Source: Prinia subflava
Lineage: Eukaryota > Chordata > Aves > Passeriformes > Cisticolidae
NCBI RefSeq assembly: GCF_021018805.1
Contig: NC_086248.1
Coordinates: 63,559,985 to 63,623,984 of the forward strand
Length of the DNA stretch: 64,000 nucleotides
Reading direction: 5' to 3'
Positions 42,701-53,400 of this stretch are shown here, in pieces. Numbering within the stretch: the first letter of the stretch is position 1; the number at the start of each line of letters is the position of its first letter. The notes below the pieces were generated by a model, which saw nothing but the letters and a program-made list of their open reading frames with translations, searched no databases and had not been told where the DNA came from. The translations under genes and the position numbers were made by a program.

Positions 42701-45180
42701 TTCAATCCTAGCTTTGCTCATGCTCACAGCAAAAAACAAAATGAAACAAAACAAAACAAAACAAAAAAAAACCCAAAACAAACAAACAAACAAAAAAAAA
42801 CCAACAACAACAACAAAACACCTATGCTCACAAGAGAAATAACTGCAAAGTTTCAGATGTCACCAGCCCACACAAGAGGTTATGCAGACCTGCACCTCGG
42901 CACCTTCACAGCTTAGTTTAAACTCCTTTGAAAAGCCCATTTTTCTCCAGTCACTGGATTTTGTATGGAAACAGCTGAGTGACTGTGAGTGCACACACTC
43001 CACTCCACCAACTACTCTAACAGTCCCAGCTGAGGACACGCACTGGTGACATCTGAAATTGTATCAGATTTGCCTAGAGCTCATCCAGCCTCTCTCTTAA
43101 AGTTTCCACTATGCTCTCAGATCTCACGAAGACTGAATTAGCCAAGCTACACTTTTGCTAATTTCCTAGCATTCAGGCAGGTAACAGCTACCAATAGGTC
43201 TTAATGCTGTTGTCAAAAATCTCTGATTCTTCCTACTTCCCCATAGTCAGGATCACTTTCTATTTTGGAATGACTGGTACTCCTGGCTGACCTACAAACT
43301 TCCTTCAGGCCCATAGCTGGCAAATCATGAACCCACTGCAGAGGAGTGTTGTTTGCACTACTGTTTATAGAAATAGGTAATTCTTCCCCCCACCTTTCTA
43401 TTATTGTGTCAAGTGCTCCAGGAGCTACATCTCATGTCCAGGCCATTTGCTGTGGAAATTATTTCCTCAATAGATCTGTTGTCCCACACATGGGAAGAAA
43501 TGTTAGTATTTGATTTTCTCAGGGGAAAAAAAAAATTAGAAAGTCAACAGTGCTTGTATATAACCTGAAGTGAAAACCCTACATAATTCTGAGGCCAGTA
43601 GATAGTGGATTAAACTTTGTACTGGAGGCAAATTCTTGGATATACATCCTTGTTCCTGTTGTTCCTCTCCTGCTTTCAGAAGCAGAGAGAAAATGAAACT
43701 CAACTGCCCCAGGCAGTACACAAGTCACATTCTCCTCTGATTGTTACAGATTTATTTTAATTCCAAGTTTCTCTGTCTCTTTCTCCATGGTGTTCCCAGA
43801 AGCCCTGAGCACTTTTATTAGTATTGTTAAGATAAATCTAAAATAGGAGAGACATAAAGGTCTCTTCATAGTCCTGTCTTGGCTCCAACTCAGCACTGAG
43901 TTTGGTTTTTACTAAATTTTCAAGGCTGAGCCCTTCAGTGCTTAAAGAGCTCTCATGAGCCTTCACAGAGAACTACTTCCTGGCTGTGATAGGGTGGTAC
44001 CCTCTGTACCAAAACTGGCATCTCAGAAAATCAGAAAGCACTTGACATCTGTCAGCATACTCAGGTTATTCTGTGAATCCAGACAATCCAGACCCAGGCT
44101 TGCAGCAAAATAGAAGCAGAAGAAAAACCAGCTGTAGTTATCTGGGAACACACAGCTGTCTGGTCTCACCCCTCTGGCAGAAGGCTTGGGTCTCTGTCCC
44201 CCTTCTTTCTGCCTGAGGAGCACAGGGGTGCAGGCACTTGCCAGCTCAGGGGTGGGAGCAGAGGGGCTGCACCAGAGTGACCGAGCACTGGAGCCAGTAA
44301 GCTGTGCTGAGCTCCTGCTCTGCTCCTCCACTCCGGCTGGCTTGGACCCAGACAGCTCAAGTTTCTCTGCGTATCACTTCCCAGCTCTCCAGGTTCCAGG
44401 GCCAGCACAAGCAGAGGCAGCCCAGATCTGTTTGCACACAGGATCTAAGTTGTTTTCCTGTTGCACAAAGCAGAGCAAAACAAGACGAAAGGCGTAGCAG
44501 CTGGAGCTACACAGCTTTGTAGGGATTCCATAACGATGCACACATTTGCTGGATCTGTAAATGAGGAGAAGCTTTTCAAACATTTTGCACTTGTAAGAGG
44601 CTGCTAAGGGAAATTCACCCATCCTGCAGCTTTAAGAGCTGCAGCTGTGGAGTGCAAGCACAGAGCAGTAAGCAGTTTGCTTACCCACGGCTGCTTTCCT
44701 CATGCAGCAACTCTTTCTCCCTACTGGAAAGTGCACTTCTACCTGATAAAAAGAATCAGCAGAAAGCTAGAAAACAATCAAAAGGGCTTTTTTCTTCCCC
44801 TCCCCTGCCACCTTCTGCCTGGAGAGATTTAGAGAAAGTAGGATTTCTGTGAGGAAAAAAATCACAGCCTGAAGCCGCAGTACTAACTTCCATTTAACAC
44901 TGCATGAAAGCATTCAGGGAGCTCCTCACCCACTTCCTGCACAAGCCCAGAAGACAAGGAAACGAAAGCATATGACCCTGCCACAGATGAATGAGGTACA
45001 TTTAACATTCATGCCTTTTTGTGCACAACCTGGTCAATCCGAAGGGCAGTCATTCTTCTACTGAATCATGCTGCAAATTTATTTCTATCTTGCTGTTGTG
45101 CTTTCTGAACAGTTGCCTAAATATACTCCTTGCAGGAATTCAGTTTGCTTTCTTTCAGATTGCAAATAAAAGGAGAAACC
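39760..45180. other. Intergenic region downstream of ABRACL
   Basis: This stretch lies downstream of the ABRACL 3' end and upstream of HECA. No gene was recognised. It contains the CAAAA-type simple repeat described separately and a moderately GC-rich patch at 44160-44420 with no splice or coding evidence. Confidence 0.65.
42729..42826. repeat. A-rich simple repeat (CAAAA/CAAA/CAA units)
   Basis: A nearly pure A/C tract moves from CAAAA through CAAA to CAA units. It may be a decayed poly-A tail of a retroposed copy, but no recognisable element body adjoins it. Confidence 0.9.
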
Positions 45181-45189
45181 AAAGCAGTA

Positions 45190-45583
45190 AGAATAACACA
45201 AATTTAGTATGTGCTTTTATTTTATACTTTCATGGCACATTTTCATTTGTAAACATTAAATTACCAGTCCTCTTCTTCATATGTTGAAAATAACCACCAG
45301 ACATTTGAGAATTACCTGAGATTTAACAAAAAAAAAAAAAAGAGAGAGAGAAAAAGATCTGGCATCTTTTACATTACTCACATACAGTACCATTTCAGGA
45401 AGACTTACAAAAGGGAATGTTTTCCAAAATAGGACAGTTTTGTTTTGACTATAAAGATATACAAAATACATCAAAACGCCTTGGAATGATCAGCCGTATT
45501 AAGAGCATGTGGCAAATCAAACAATTGCTCAATTGATAAAACTGTTTTGAACAATTCCATTTATGCATAGCTGCAATACTGCA
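45190..45583 (-). terminator. ABRACL: ABRACL 3'UTR and likely poly(A) signal
   Basis: The minus strand has AATAAA at 45221-45216, about 365 nt after the stop, followed downstream by a GT-rich stretch (near 45190-45202). This arrangement fits cleavage near 45195-45205. A second AATAAA lies at 45083-45078 as an alternative. The A/GA-rich simple repeat at about 45329-45357 falls inside the UTR. Confidence 0.6.
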
Positions 45584-45768
45584 TCAGTCCTGCAGCAGCA
45601 TGATGTCCACATTGTCATGAACACCTTGTAAAAGCAGCTCTCCTTGGTAGGTGACGATCTTCCGTCGTTTTGCCGCCTTAAGCGTTCCCACCAGGGCTTC
45701 AAAGAGGTTGGCACACTTCTCATCAGCAAACAGCACTCCGAACTTCACGCTCACTTGTCCATCAGCAT
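45584..45768 (-). CDS. ABRACL: ABRACL exon 3 (terminal coding exon)
   Basis: It begins after TATTTAG (AG at 45770-45769), completes Asn21 and runs to TGA at 45586-45584, encoding 61 residues of the costars domain. A different open frame overlapping 45529-45729 on the same strand is a shadow. Confidence 0.97.
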
Positions 45769-46992
45769 CTAAATAAAAGACATAATGAAGTTTTCCTTCC
45801 AGTTAGGAAATTACTGGGGAGATAAGGTGACATTGAAAGTAAACCCCACGGTGTTTCCCAATTTATTTGGGATCATATTATGAATGCTGATGATAAACAG
45901 CAGGCAGAACTACTGCCTAACTTTGCCTTTCCTTCCAGAGCCTCGTATCAAGGACCATGTATCTGCTCCGTTTACTTTTATTGATGACTTTCTGAAACCT
46001 ATGACAAGCACAGAGTATTGAACCTCTTCATAGGGTTTGGAGGAAATTAGTTTTAAATAATTAAAATCGTAGAATATCGAATTGAGAGAGATCCATAAGG
46101 ATCAAGTCCAACACCCTGCTCCTCCAACCTATATCTAAACCATACATGAAGACGCTTTTTGCACTATTTTTTACCTTATTAATATTTGAGGGTCACATTA
46201 AAAGGCTGCAATGTGAATTTTCACACAAAGCAAAAAATTTAAAAATATATGTTGAAGTTATATTATTCCTAAAAGGCAGATGCAGTCATACAAAATGCAA
46301 GATGTACATATGCATTTAGGTTTTAAAAACAAGTGGAACTGAACAAATGGCACCAGAACTGACATATAGGAGCAGGTAGCACATTCAAAATTGCATAAAT
46401 GTTTGTAAAGAAAGAGGAGTTTTAGCGATGAAAAACAATCTTAAGAGAAAATGGTACCTTCTAAGCAAGTTTAAGGAAGTTTGCAACTACACATACAACT
46501 CCTGGATTCGTTTTAGGTATAGAGACCAATTTCTTCCAAATAATATGATCACAAACAGAATTGAAATGCATGAATTCTGAAGCAAAAAAGTTATCAAGGA
46601 AGGAGGTGGAAGGTGCAACTTTCTTCTGTGGTGACTATAGCGAGTAATGAAAGCCTAAAGAAAAGGATTCAGGGAGCAGGATTTCAGTGCTACATCCTCT
46701 CTGCTGCAGAGGCTTAAATGTTTAACTTTATAGCAGATACTTTAAAGAATGGAATACAGGCAGTACCATCCAGTCCAACATTAAGTGCACATGCAGCTTT
46801 TCAGGCTGCCTGCTTGTTTGAACTTGCCAAGTTCTTTGTTTGATATAACACGGCTACCTCTGTATGACATGTATGTACATACACGCATCTGTAACATGAC
46901 TGCATCCAGACAGAGATACTACAATACTTACTTTTGGTTCCCAGACGCCGAATCTCCTCAACCAAGAGGCTAATTTCATGTTCCACATTCAT
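45584..46992 (-). CDS. ABRACL: ABRACL, costars family protein (two coding exons)
   Basis: The CDS joins 46992-46932 and 45768-45584 (246 nt, 81 aa plus TGA), the same length I recall for human ABRACL (C6orf115). The protein starts MNVEHEISLLVEEIRRLGTK and ends GVHDNVDIMLLQD, and the whole chain is one costars domain. Conserved stretches include VKFGVLF, LFEALVGTLKAAKRRKIV and GELLLQG. The intron is GT-AG (A|GTAAGT, TTTAG|AT), phase 1, and the split codon is Asn21. Costars proteins are small cytoplasmic regulators of actin dynamics: Dictyostelium costars affects motility, and ABRACL has been reported to work with cofilin. Gene order with HECA matches human 6q24. Sequence recognition makes the identity very secure. 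Confidence 0.98.
46064..46160 (-). mobile_element. CR1 LINE 3'-end fragment (decayed)
   Basis: The plus strand reads AATCGTAGAATATCG, then a GGATCAAGTCCAACACCCTG-like stretch and AAACCAT. This is the reverse complement of the 3' tail region of avian CR1 elements, whose ends repeat ATTCTATG-type octamers. It lies in the ABRACL intron between the coding exons. Only about 100 bp remain and it is heavily diverged. Confidence 0.65.
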
Positions 46993-46998
46993 TGTGGT
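46932..46998 (-). CDS. ABRACL: ABRACL exon 2 (start-codon exon)
   Basis: The acceptor is a T-rich tract plus CTTTTAG ending at 46999. The exon carries six 5'UTR bases (46998-46993), then ATG at 46992-46990 and 20 codons plus one base. The donor GTAAGT starts at 46931. Confidence 0.95.
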
Positions 46999-49348
46999 CT
47001 AAAAGGAAAAAAAAAAGTGACAAAGTTTTCAGGAATCCTGTAAATCCTTTGCACCGTTCTGGCATGTTCTCAGTTCTTTAGGAATGTCACAACACTTCAT
47101 AAATCTCAGCAGCCTGGAGATGCATGACTACAGGATAATCTAGGATTTTAGTCTTGAACAGATAAAAAGCCTCTGCATCTCCACATTTGAAGGGAACAGA
47201 AGGTACATTCTTGTTACATTCTATACACAAATATAAGGAGCCAACCTCAAAATACCACAGATGTGGGAAGGTCAAGGAAGAGGAGGGTTGTTCGTTTTAA
47301 AGAATGAAATTAAGCTGCCACAGAATCAGAGCAACTCACTAACATCACAGGTCTTCAGGGGCTTTGCAATTTTCCATCGATAGCCTCAATTAAAATGGCA
47401 CATCTCCTTTAAATTTCTCTCTGGGATATGTGGTAGATTTGGTTTCTTAAACCACACCACAGCTTTCTACATATGCTGGGAAGATGTTGCAGACACACAT
47501 TGCTGGTTACAGACACACATGGTGTCTGAAAGAACTGCAGCTCCTGCATACCTGCTACTAGAGCAGAACTGATCCAAACTATGCAAGTCACCTAAGGCAG
47601 TCAACATTTTTGCCATTCAAAGTGACCCCGAGAATCTGCTACGCTGCCAAACATATCCTGGGCACCTCTTTGCCATGAGACGCAGCAATTTGCACCAACA
47701 CGCACCAGTGCCTTGTGACAGCTCAGCCACATGTGCACAGCATATGGCACTCTACAGTCACACACAATACTACCTGGCTGCAAAGCACCCGAGGCTAACA
47801 ACTGCAGACACTGCACGGCGCCTCACAGCCTCTGCTGCACACAGCAGCACCAACACAGTGAAACCTCCAGATGTTGAGCTCCTTATGCAAAAACTGGCAT
47901 TGAGGTAAGCACAAGGAACTGGACATCACCAACAAAGCAAAGCATCAAATGCAGCTTCCACGGGTGCCAACAATGCAGCCTGGAAAAGCCACTGAGAGCT
48001 TCTGGAGCTGAGCACTAGCTTAAAAGGGCTCAGCAAGCACTGAGACCCACTCTGTTGTTCAAAAAGCCGGGATTTTTGCACTAGTATGAAAGTGGAGTTA
48101 AAGAATGACCTCTGAATGCATCACAAACTCTTCCTAAGAGAAAGCGTCCCCTTCATTCTTTTTTTTATTGAGTTAAAATAGGTAAGAGTGACATAGTTCC
48201 ACTTCCTGACCTCTTATGATTTACCCCAGAGGCATAAAAACCTTTGCAGCAGAGTCCGATTTTTAGATCCAAAATTCATATGCAGAAAAATGTTTCTTTT
48301 TAACATGCAACACCGAGCAAGCCTAATTATCAGCACGGGTTTCGGGCAAAGCCCCCATCAAAGCACAGGTTCACCCCTAGCGCACGGTCAGAGCCGCGCT
48401 GTAGCGGGTATCGGCAGACCGAGAGGTGACCCCGAAACTGGACGTGGGACCACCGCTGCCAAGGGCAGGGCAGCCAGGCTGCACTGCTGCACCTGCCTGA
48501 GGTGAATCCTACAAACTTCGGAGTTTGTTTGACTCGGCACTAAACAGAGCGAGGCAGCAAGGAAAATATGACCCGTCTCTTAGAATGCTTCCGCTCCCAT
48601 TGTTTGTCAGCCTGACAGTTTTGATATTGGTCATCACAACGGCATAATTATCTTCTCTTTAAAGACGTTCTTCTCACTTTAAAGGCTATTTTTTACTTTC
48701 AGCTCTTTAAATTCACTTTGATTTCTAATTATTTTCATACATGTACACCATCAATATAAACAGCGGCACTAATAATTTAAAAAAAGTTAAATTCTACATT
48801 ATTAGGCAAGACTCTTGAGATCAGAGGAGCGTGGCTGAGCAAGGAGTAGGGATGCTCGGTATTGCAAAACTTAAATATTTGCTTTATACCGCAGATGCTC
48901 AAGACACCAACTATCAAAAGTGCACGCCGACTGTTAGACTCTAATATTCCTGACGCAGACACTCTGCTGCAAGGCAGAGTACGTGGTATGGAAATTAAAC
49001 TTCTCCTTATTTGGCAGAAACGCGCCGAACAGCTGCGAGCGCACACACACACGCACACACCCGCACATCTGTCACCCCCCGCGCCGACCTGTCCCCTGCA
49101 GGCACTGCCGGCCCCGCGGTGGGACCGTGCCGGCAGGCACAGCGCGGCTCCCCGCCCACGCTCCGGCGGGATCCGAGCCCTGCGCGGGGAGCACCGGGAA
49201 GCGGGCCCCGCCCGGCCGAGCCGCAGCCGCTGCCCGGCCAGCGCCTCTGCCCCTGGCGCGGAGGGAGGGAAGGACGGACGGACAGACGAATGGATGGACG
49301 GACGGACGGACGGCTGTCCCCGACCCGCTCCCGCCCGCCGCCACTCAC
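46999..49348 (-). other. ABRACL: ABRACL intron 1 (5'UTR intron)
   Basis: A 2.35-kb intron between the non-coding first exon donor GTGAGT (49348-49343) and the acceptor CTTTTAG. It includes a CpG-containing patch at about 48320-48500 and, just inside the donor, a CA-type run (49038-49062) and a GGAC repeat (about 49270-49315). Confidence 0.75.
49262..49315. repeat. GGAC/GGAT tetranucleotide repeat
   Basis: Units of GGAC, with a few GACA and GGAT variants, lie just inside ABRACL intron 1 next to the first donor, within the CpG island. The repeat ends about 30 bp from that donor. Confidence 0.85.
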
Positions 49349-49514
49349 CCGCTGCCGCCGCCGCCGCCGCTGTGGCCGCTCGGAGGCGGCGCGGCCGCGG
49401 GGCAGCGCCGGGCGGGGCCGGGGCCGGCGAGGGGCGGGCGGAGGTGGCTCTGCCCCCGCCGCGGCCGCGCCGCCTCCCGCAGCGCCCCCGCCCCGGGGCG
49501 GCGCCGCCGGCCAT
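49349..49514 (-). other. ABRACL: ABRACL non-coding first exon (5'UTR), approximate 5' end
   Basis: On the minus strand a GGC-rich leader ends AGCGG|GTGAGT at 49349, a near-perfect donor. It would splice to the acceptor at 46999, only six bases before the ABRACL ATG. The upstream edge is unknown. A CCAAGATGGC element at 49517-49508, a YY1/TISU-type motif usually found at or just after the TSS, suggests the mRNA begins close to 49515-49530. Confidence 0.6.
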
Positions 49515-50007
49515 CTTGGCTCTGCCGTGAGGGAGGGTGCGCCTGTGGTGCCGGGAGCCCGCTGCCCGTGCCGTGCCAAGGTTCAGTGCTTCCCGCGGCA
49601 CGGGCGTGGGTGAGTTTGTTAGGTAAAACGCCTTCCGAGGCCAGCCCTTCAGCAGCCCCCCCTCTTCTAGTGGGTCAGCTTTCTATAATTCACCGTGTTG
49701 CTTCAGTCCGTCAGCGTGCCATGCCCCATATGCCCCATCTCTGCTGGTGTCCCCGGGTGGCATGCCACATTCTTAGGCCTCCCACATTTATTTTCTCTTA
49801 GAAAATCAGTTCTCCTTCCAAAGAAAATGAACGAGCTAGGTTAACACCATTTACCCTCGATAAAGTTGTGCTGCAGTATATCTGTGTTTCCAATCAGCAC
49901 CCAAATCCTCGCACCCTACGCTGCAGAAAGAATGCAGTTTAGTTTTTTTCTGTCTTGTGTCATGGCATTCACCAGTGCTCTTGTCTCTCTTCCTCTTCAC
50001 CTCACAG

Positions 50008-50460
50008 AAACATTTACGTCCTCTCTCAAGGGCTCAGGCATTTAAGCTGAGAGCTGCATTAACTCCTACGTAGCGATGAAGCTGCCGCCAACCCCCAGTC
50101 AGAGTCAGGGCTCGCACCAAGGCTCTCCCAAAAAATTCGCACTGCCACAGCTGAAGGCATTGCCATTCCCGGCTGTCTCTCCCACCTCCTCATCAGGCAT
50201 GACTGCCCCTAAAGCGGAGTTGATAAAAGAAACTATTTCCAGCCCTTGCAATTCACAGTTTCCATGCACTGGTTTCTGAAGATGAGGCTGAGATTCTTCC
50301 CCAGTCTGTGAGCTGTGCCAGCTGGGGCTGGTCCCTTATTGCATTCTCCCATCCCAGGTGTGAGGAGGAATAAGGAGGTGATGGCACCTCAAACCATAGC
50401 AGCAAGCCCTGCTAGGGCTCAAGCCTGCAGCTAAATAAATTGATTTGCACAGTGGAAATG
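50008..50460 (+). other. Possible second exon of a transcript divergent from ABRACL
   Basis: A long pyrimidine tract ending TTCACCTCACAG (to 50007) is a strong acceptor, about 400 bp after the plus-strand donor GTGAGT at 49610. A 67-codon frame opens at ATG 50076 (G at -3) and closes at TGA 50277-50279. AATAAA follows at 50434-50439. The peptide is Pro/Ser/Lys-rich near its start and matches no family I know. Together this resembles a compact two-exon gene or a divergent non-coding RNA. Confidence 0.25.
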
Positions 50461-53400
50461 ATGCCAAGAAGATCACATTTTTATCACTCCAGGGATTATA
50501 GTCCAAGCCCGTTGCTTTTCCAAGGGATTTTTTGGATGGTGTTTTAATGAGAAGATTAAGTTTTCCATTCAATAATCACATCTATTCTGTAAGTGATTTA
50601 TCAATCAGTTACAGAATCTTTGGTAGTTAGAAACAAAAACATATTTCTTTCTGGTTTTGATATGCTATCAAAATGTTTTCCGGAAGAGATTAGATTTATT
50701 TTACATCAGTAAGGGGTGCTCTTTGCAAAAAACAAAACTTGATAGTTAAGAAAACAAGATTAAAAGGGCTGCTTTCCTAAATTGCTAATGAAATAAATGA
50801 AATTAAATCTATTTGAATTGAATCAAAAGACAGTGAAAATTCCCAGGAGAATGTAGAGCACTGATGCCATATGATGGCATATGATGCCATATGTGCGTAC
50901 TGCTTTTCTAAGGTCTTTGTTATATTGGCTGGCATAATGCTGAATACTACAGTAAAAAATGGTAGTTTTTTAAGGTAGATCGAAGATAAAGCTTTTAAAG
51001 GTAAATCTGATTAGTATGTTAGTAAATATGTCAAAGATTCCAGTCATTTAGCAATATAGAATAAAAGTGCTTATCTTCTGGTTTTACTGTTAGCAACATG
51101 CTTTCTGTTGCACATATTCTAGATTTTTTAATCATCAAAAAACCTCATTACGTTTGTACACATAATGTAGGCCTTTGCACAATGTGATTGTTGTTATGGA
51201 TATTTTATGTTTGAGTAATATTTTGTGACTTTTCAGACTAGTATTATTATTATTATTATGCTGATGATGAAATCTATGTTGAAAATTCTTTTCAGTTTTG
51301 ACTCATAGACCCTAACTTATAAGACGCATCAACCATATATCTGAGAAAGATGAACAAAACTCTGTAAATCCTCATCTTATTTTCTTTTAACACTTTTTTT
51401 TGAGTAAGCCTAATATATATATATATTTTATTCTGTCATTTGAAAAGGAAGTGTTATACCCAAGTATTTGTCTCCAGGCATCAGGAGATTATTGAAACAC
51501 TTTTGTTACTATTTCTTTCATGGCCCCTCCAAGTCATGTAATGTTAAAATAGGTTAATAAGAAATCAAAACCATCTGTTACCATGACAATTAAGGTAACA
51601 GATACTGCCAAAGTACAAAAATTATCTGAGCAGCATCAAAACTGAATGACTGGTTATGTCCTTACAGGGGCAGCAGCAGTGAGCAGGAAACATGATAATT
51701 ATGGAGATGGTGATTTCCCATCATTCTGTTTCCACAAATTGATGGTGTTTTAAAAATGAAGGAAGTGCAAAATTGTCCTTTACAGGCTCACAGAGCAGAC
51801 ATGGAAATATTGCTCATACATATTTCATATAACCGGTGAAGGTCATCATCAGAATCATAATTTATTACACATTTTAGCCGCGTAACAGTGCTCCCTAAAA
51901 CTCGTGAGATTCTGCCTTAAAACAGACTATTCTGATTTGACCTTCCTTGGCATCTCACTTTATTGTTACTGTCCCTCCAGATGCCCATGAAGGCAGCCAA
52001 ACAGATGAATTATGCACGATGTAAAAAACAGCACTTGAGAACAACACAATCGACATACTGCATCTGATCAAACCATCAATTTAACTGGACATTTTGCCTC
52101 CAGCAGGGACCAAGAGCAGGCATTTGGAAAACAGTGCGATCAATGAAAACTATCGGTTTTTCTCCTGTCTCCTGGCACTTACTGGAGCAAGTAATTATTC
52201 TATCTTCTCCTTTCTCCATCATATTCCCTAATTTATTCTCATATAAGGTGAATGTGTCTCCATGCTGCTGATCCTTCTTGTTTCTCTTTATAATTTTTCA
52301 AACAATTCTGTGTTAGTTTCTAGGACTGAAATAGCAGAACTGTCAGTATTACTCAGCATGTGTGTATAGTATATACAAAAGACATAAGGATGTTTTCTGT
52401 TTTGTTCTCACTCCCAATAATAAAAACTTCCAACATTTTACTTGAGTTTTTGAAAAGTTCTAAGTGCTATGCACAACGGTTTCAAAAACTTTTTCCAAAG
52501 TAGTAGTAATTAATTGTCCTATTGCAGATAATTAGGATTACTCTCCCTCCAGTACACTACTTTGCATTTTTCAGCATCATCAGGTATTTTACTGTGTAAT
52601 TTAAAATAGGATCTCACAAACTTCATCACCTCTTTTCCCATATCTTCAATGACAGCTTTGAACAGCACAGGAGGTCCCAATAGAAAGGGTACTAAGAGCA
52701 CACTAGTAATTAGTAACCTCTCTCGGTCATGACTATCAGTTGACTACCAGCTTTACCTCTTTGTCTCTTCTTGCCTTTCAGCTGTTCAGTGATTCTGAAT
52801 GGAATCTGAACGTCTTCTTACCCCATGAGACATTAGTTCTATAAAAGTACTTAATGTTTACAGTAAACACATGGTAAACATTTGTTACAGGTTTCTCCAG
52901 AGACAGGTGTGTAGCACCATTAGGGCCAAGCCTGAAAAATTTAGGGGAAAGTTACGAGGTCATTTGCTAGGTAATGGCCATTTATTTTGTTTCCCAGCAT
53001 ATATTAACTAGACATTCTCACTTTACTAGTATATGTTGATAACCCATGCTGTTCTTATTTTGTATAATACTGTTCTTTTTAATTTTAGTCATATGTGCTT
53101 ATACGCAAGGCATATGCATCACATATACATACACAGAGTTTTCTGCTGAGATCTTCCTGAGCTAGAAACCATTAGAACTGACTCCATGATTTGCCAGTTT
53201 CACTGTTAGATGAGATTATTTTAACAGCCTTCTTACATAATCCAGGTTTTTCTTTTGTCTTAAAACACATTTTTGTTTGACATGTTGATTCAGTAGAGAC
53301 ATCAATTCTTGCTGCATGTTCCTGTGTCCCGTCCCCTTGCTTTAACGCCGGTAACTCATACCTGTTCAAAGTGCTGGATTCTCCTTACTGTCTCCAAAGC

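Larger units (their letters stand above)
49030..49610. promoter_or_regulatory. ABRACL: CpG island, ABRACL promoter
   Basis: A dense CpG and GC stretch spans the inferred ABRACL first exon. It has GC boxes and a YY1-like AAGATGGC core on the minus strand (49515-49508), and no TATA box. The plus strand at the right edge has the donor consensus GTGAGT (49610-49615), so divergent transcription is possible. Confidence 0.8.

Noticed and set aside
48862..49801. 200-270-codon open frames across the ABRACL CpG island
   Set aside because: Same composition effect. They cross the first-exon donor and simple repeats and match no family.
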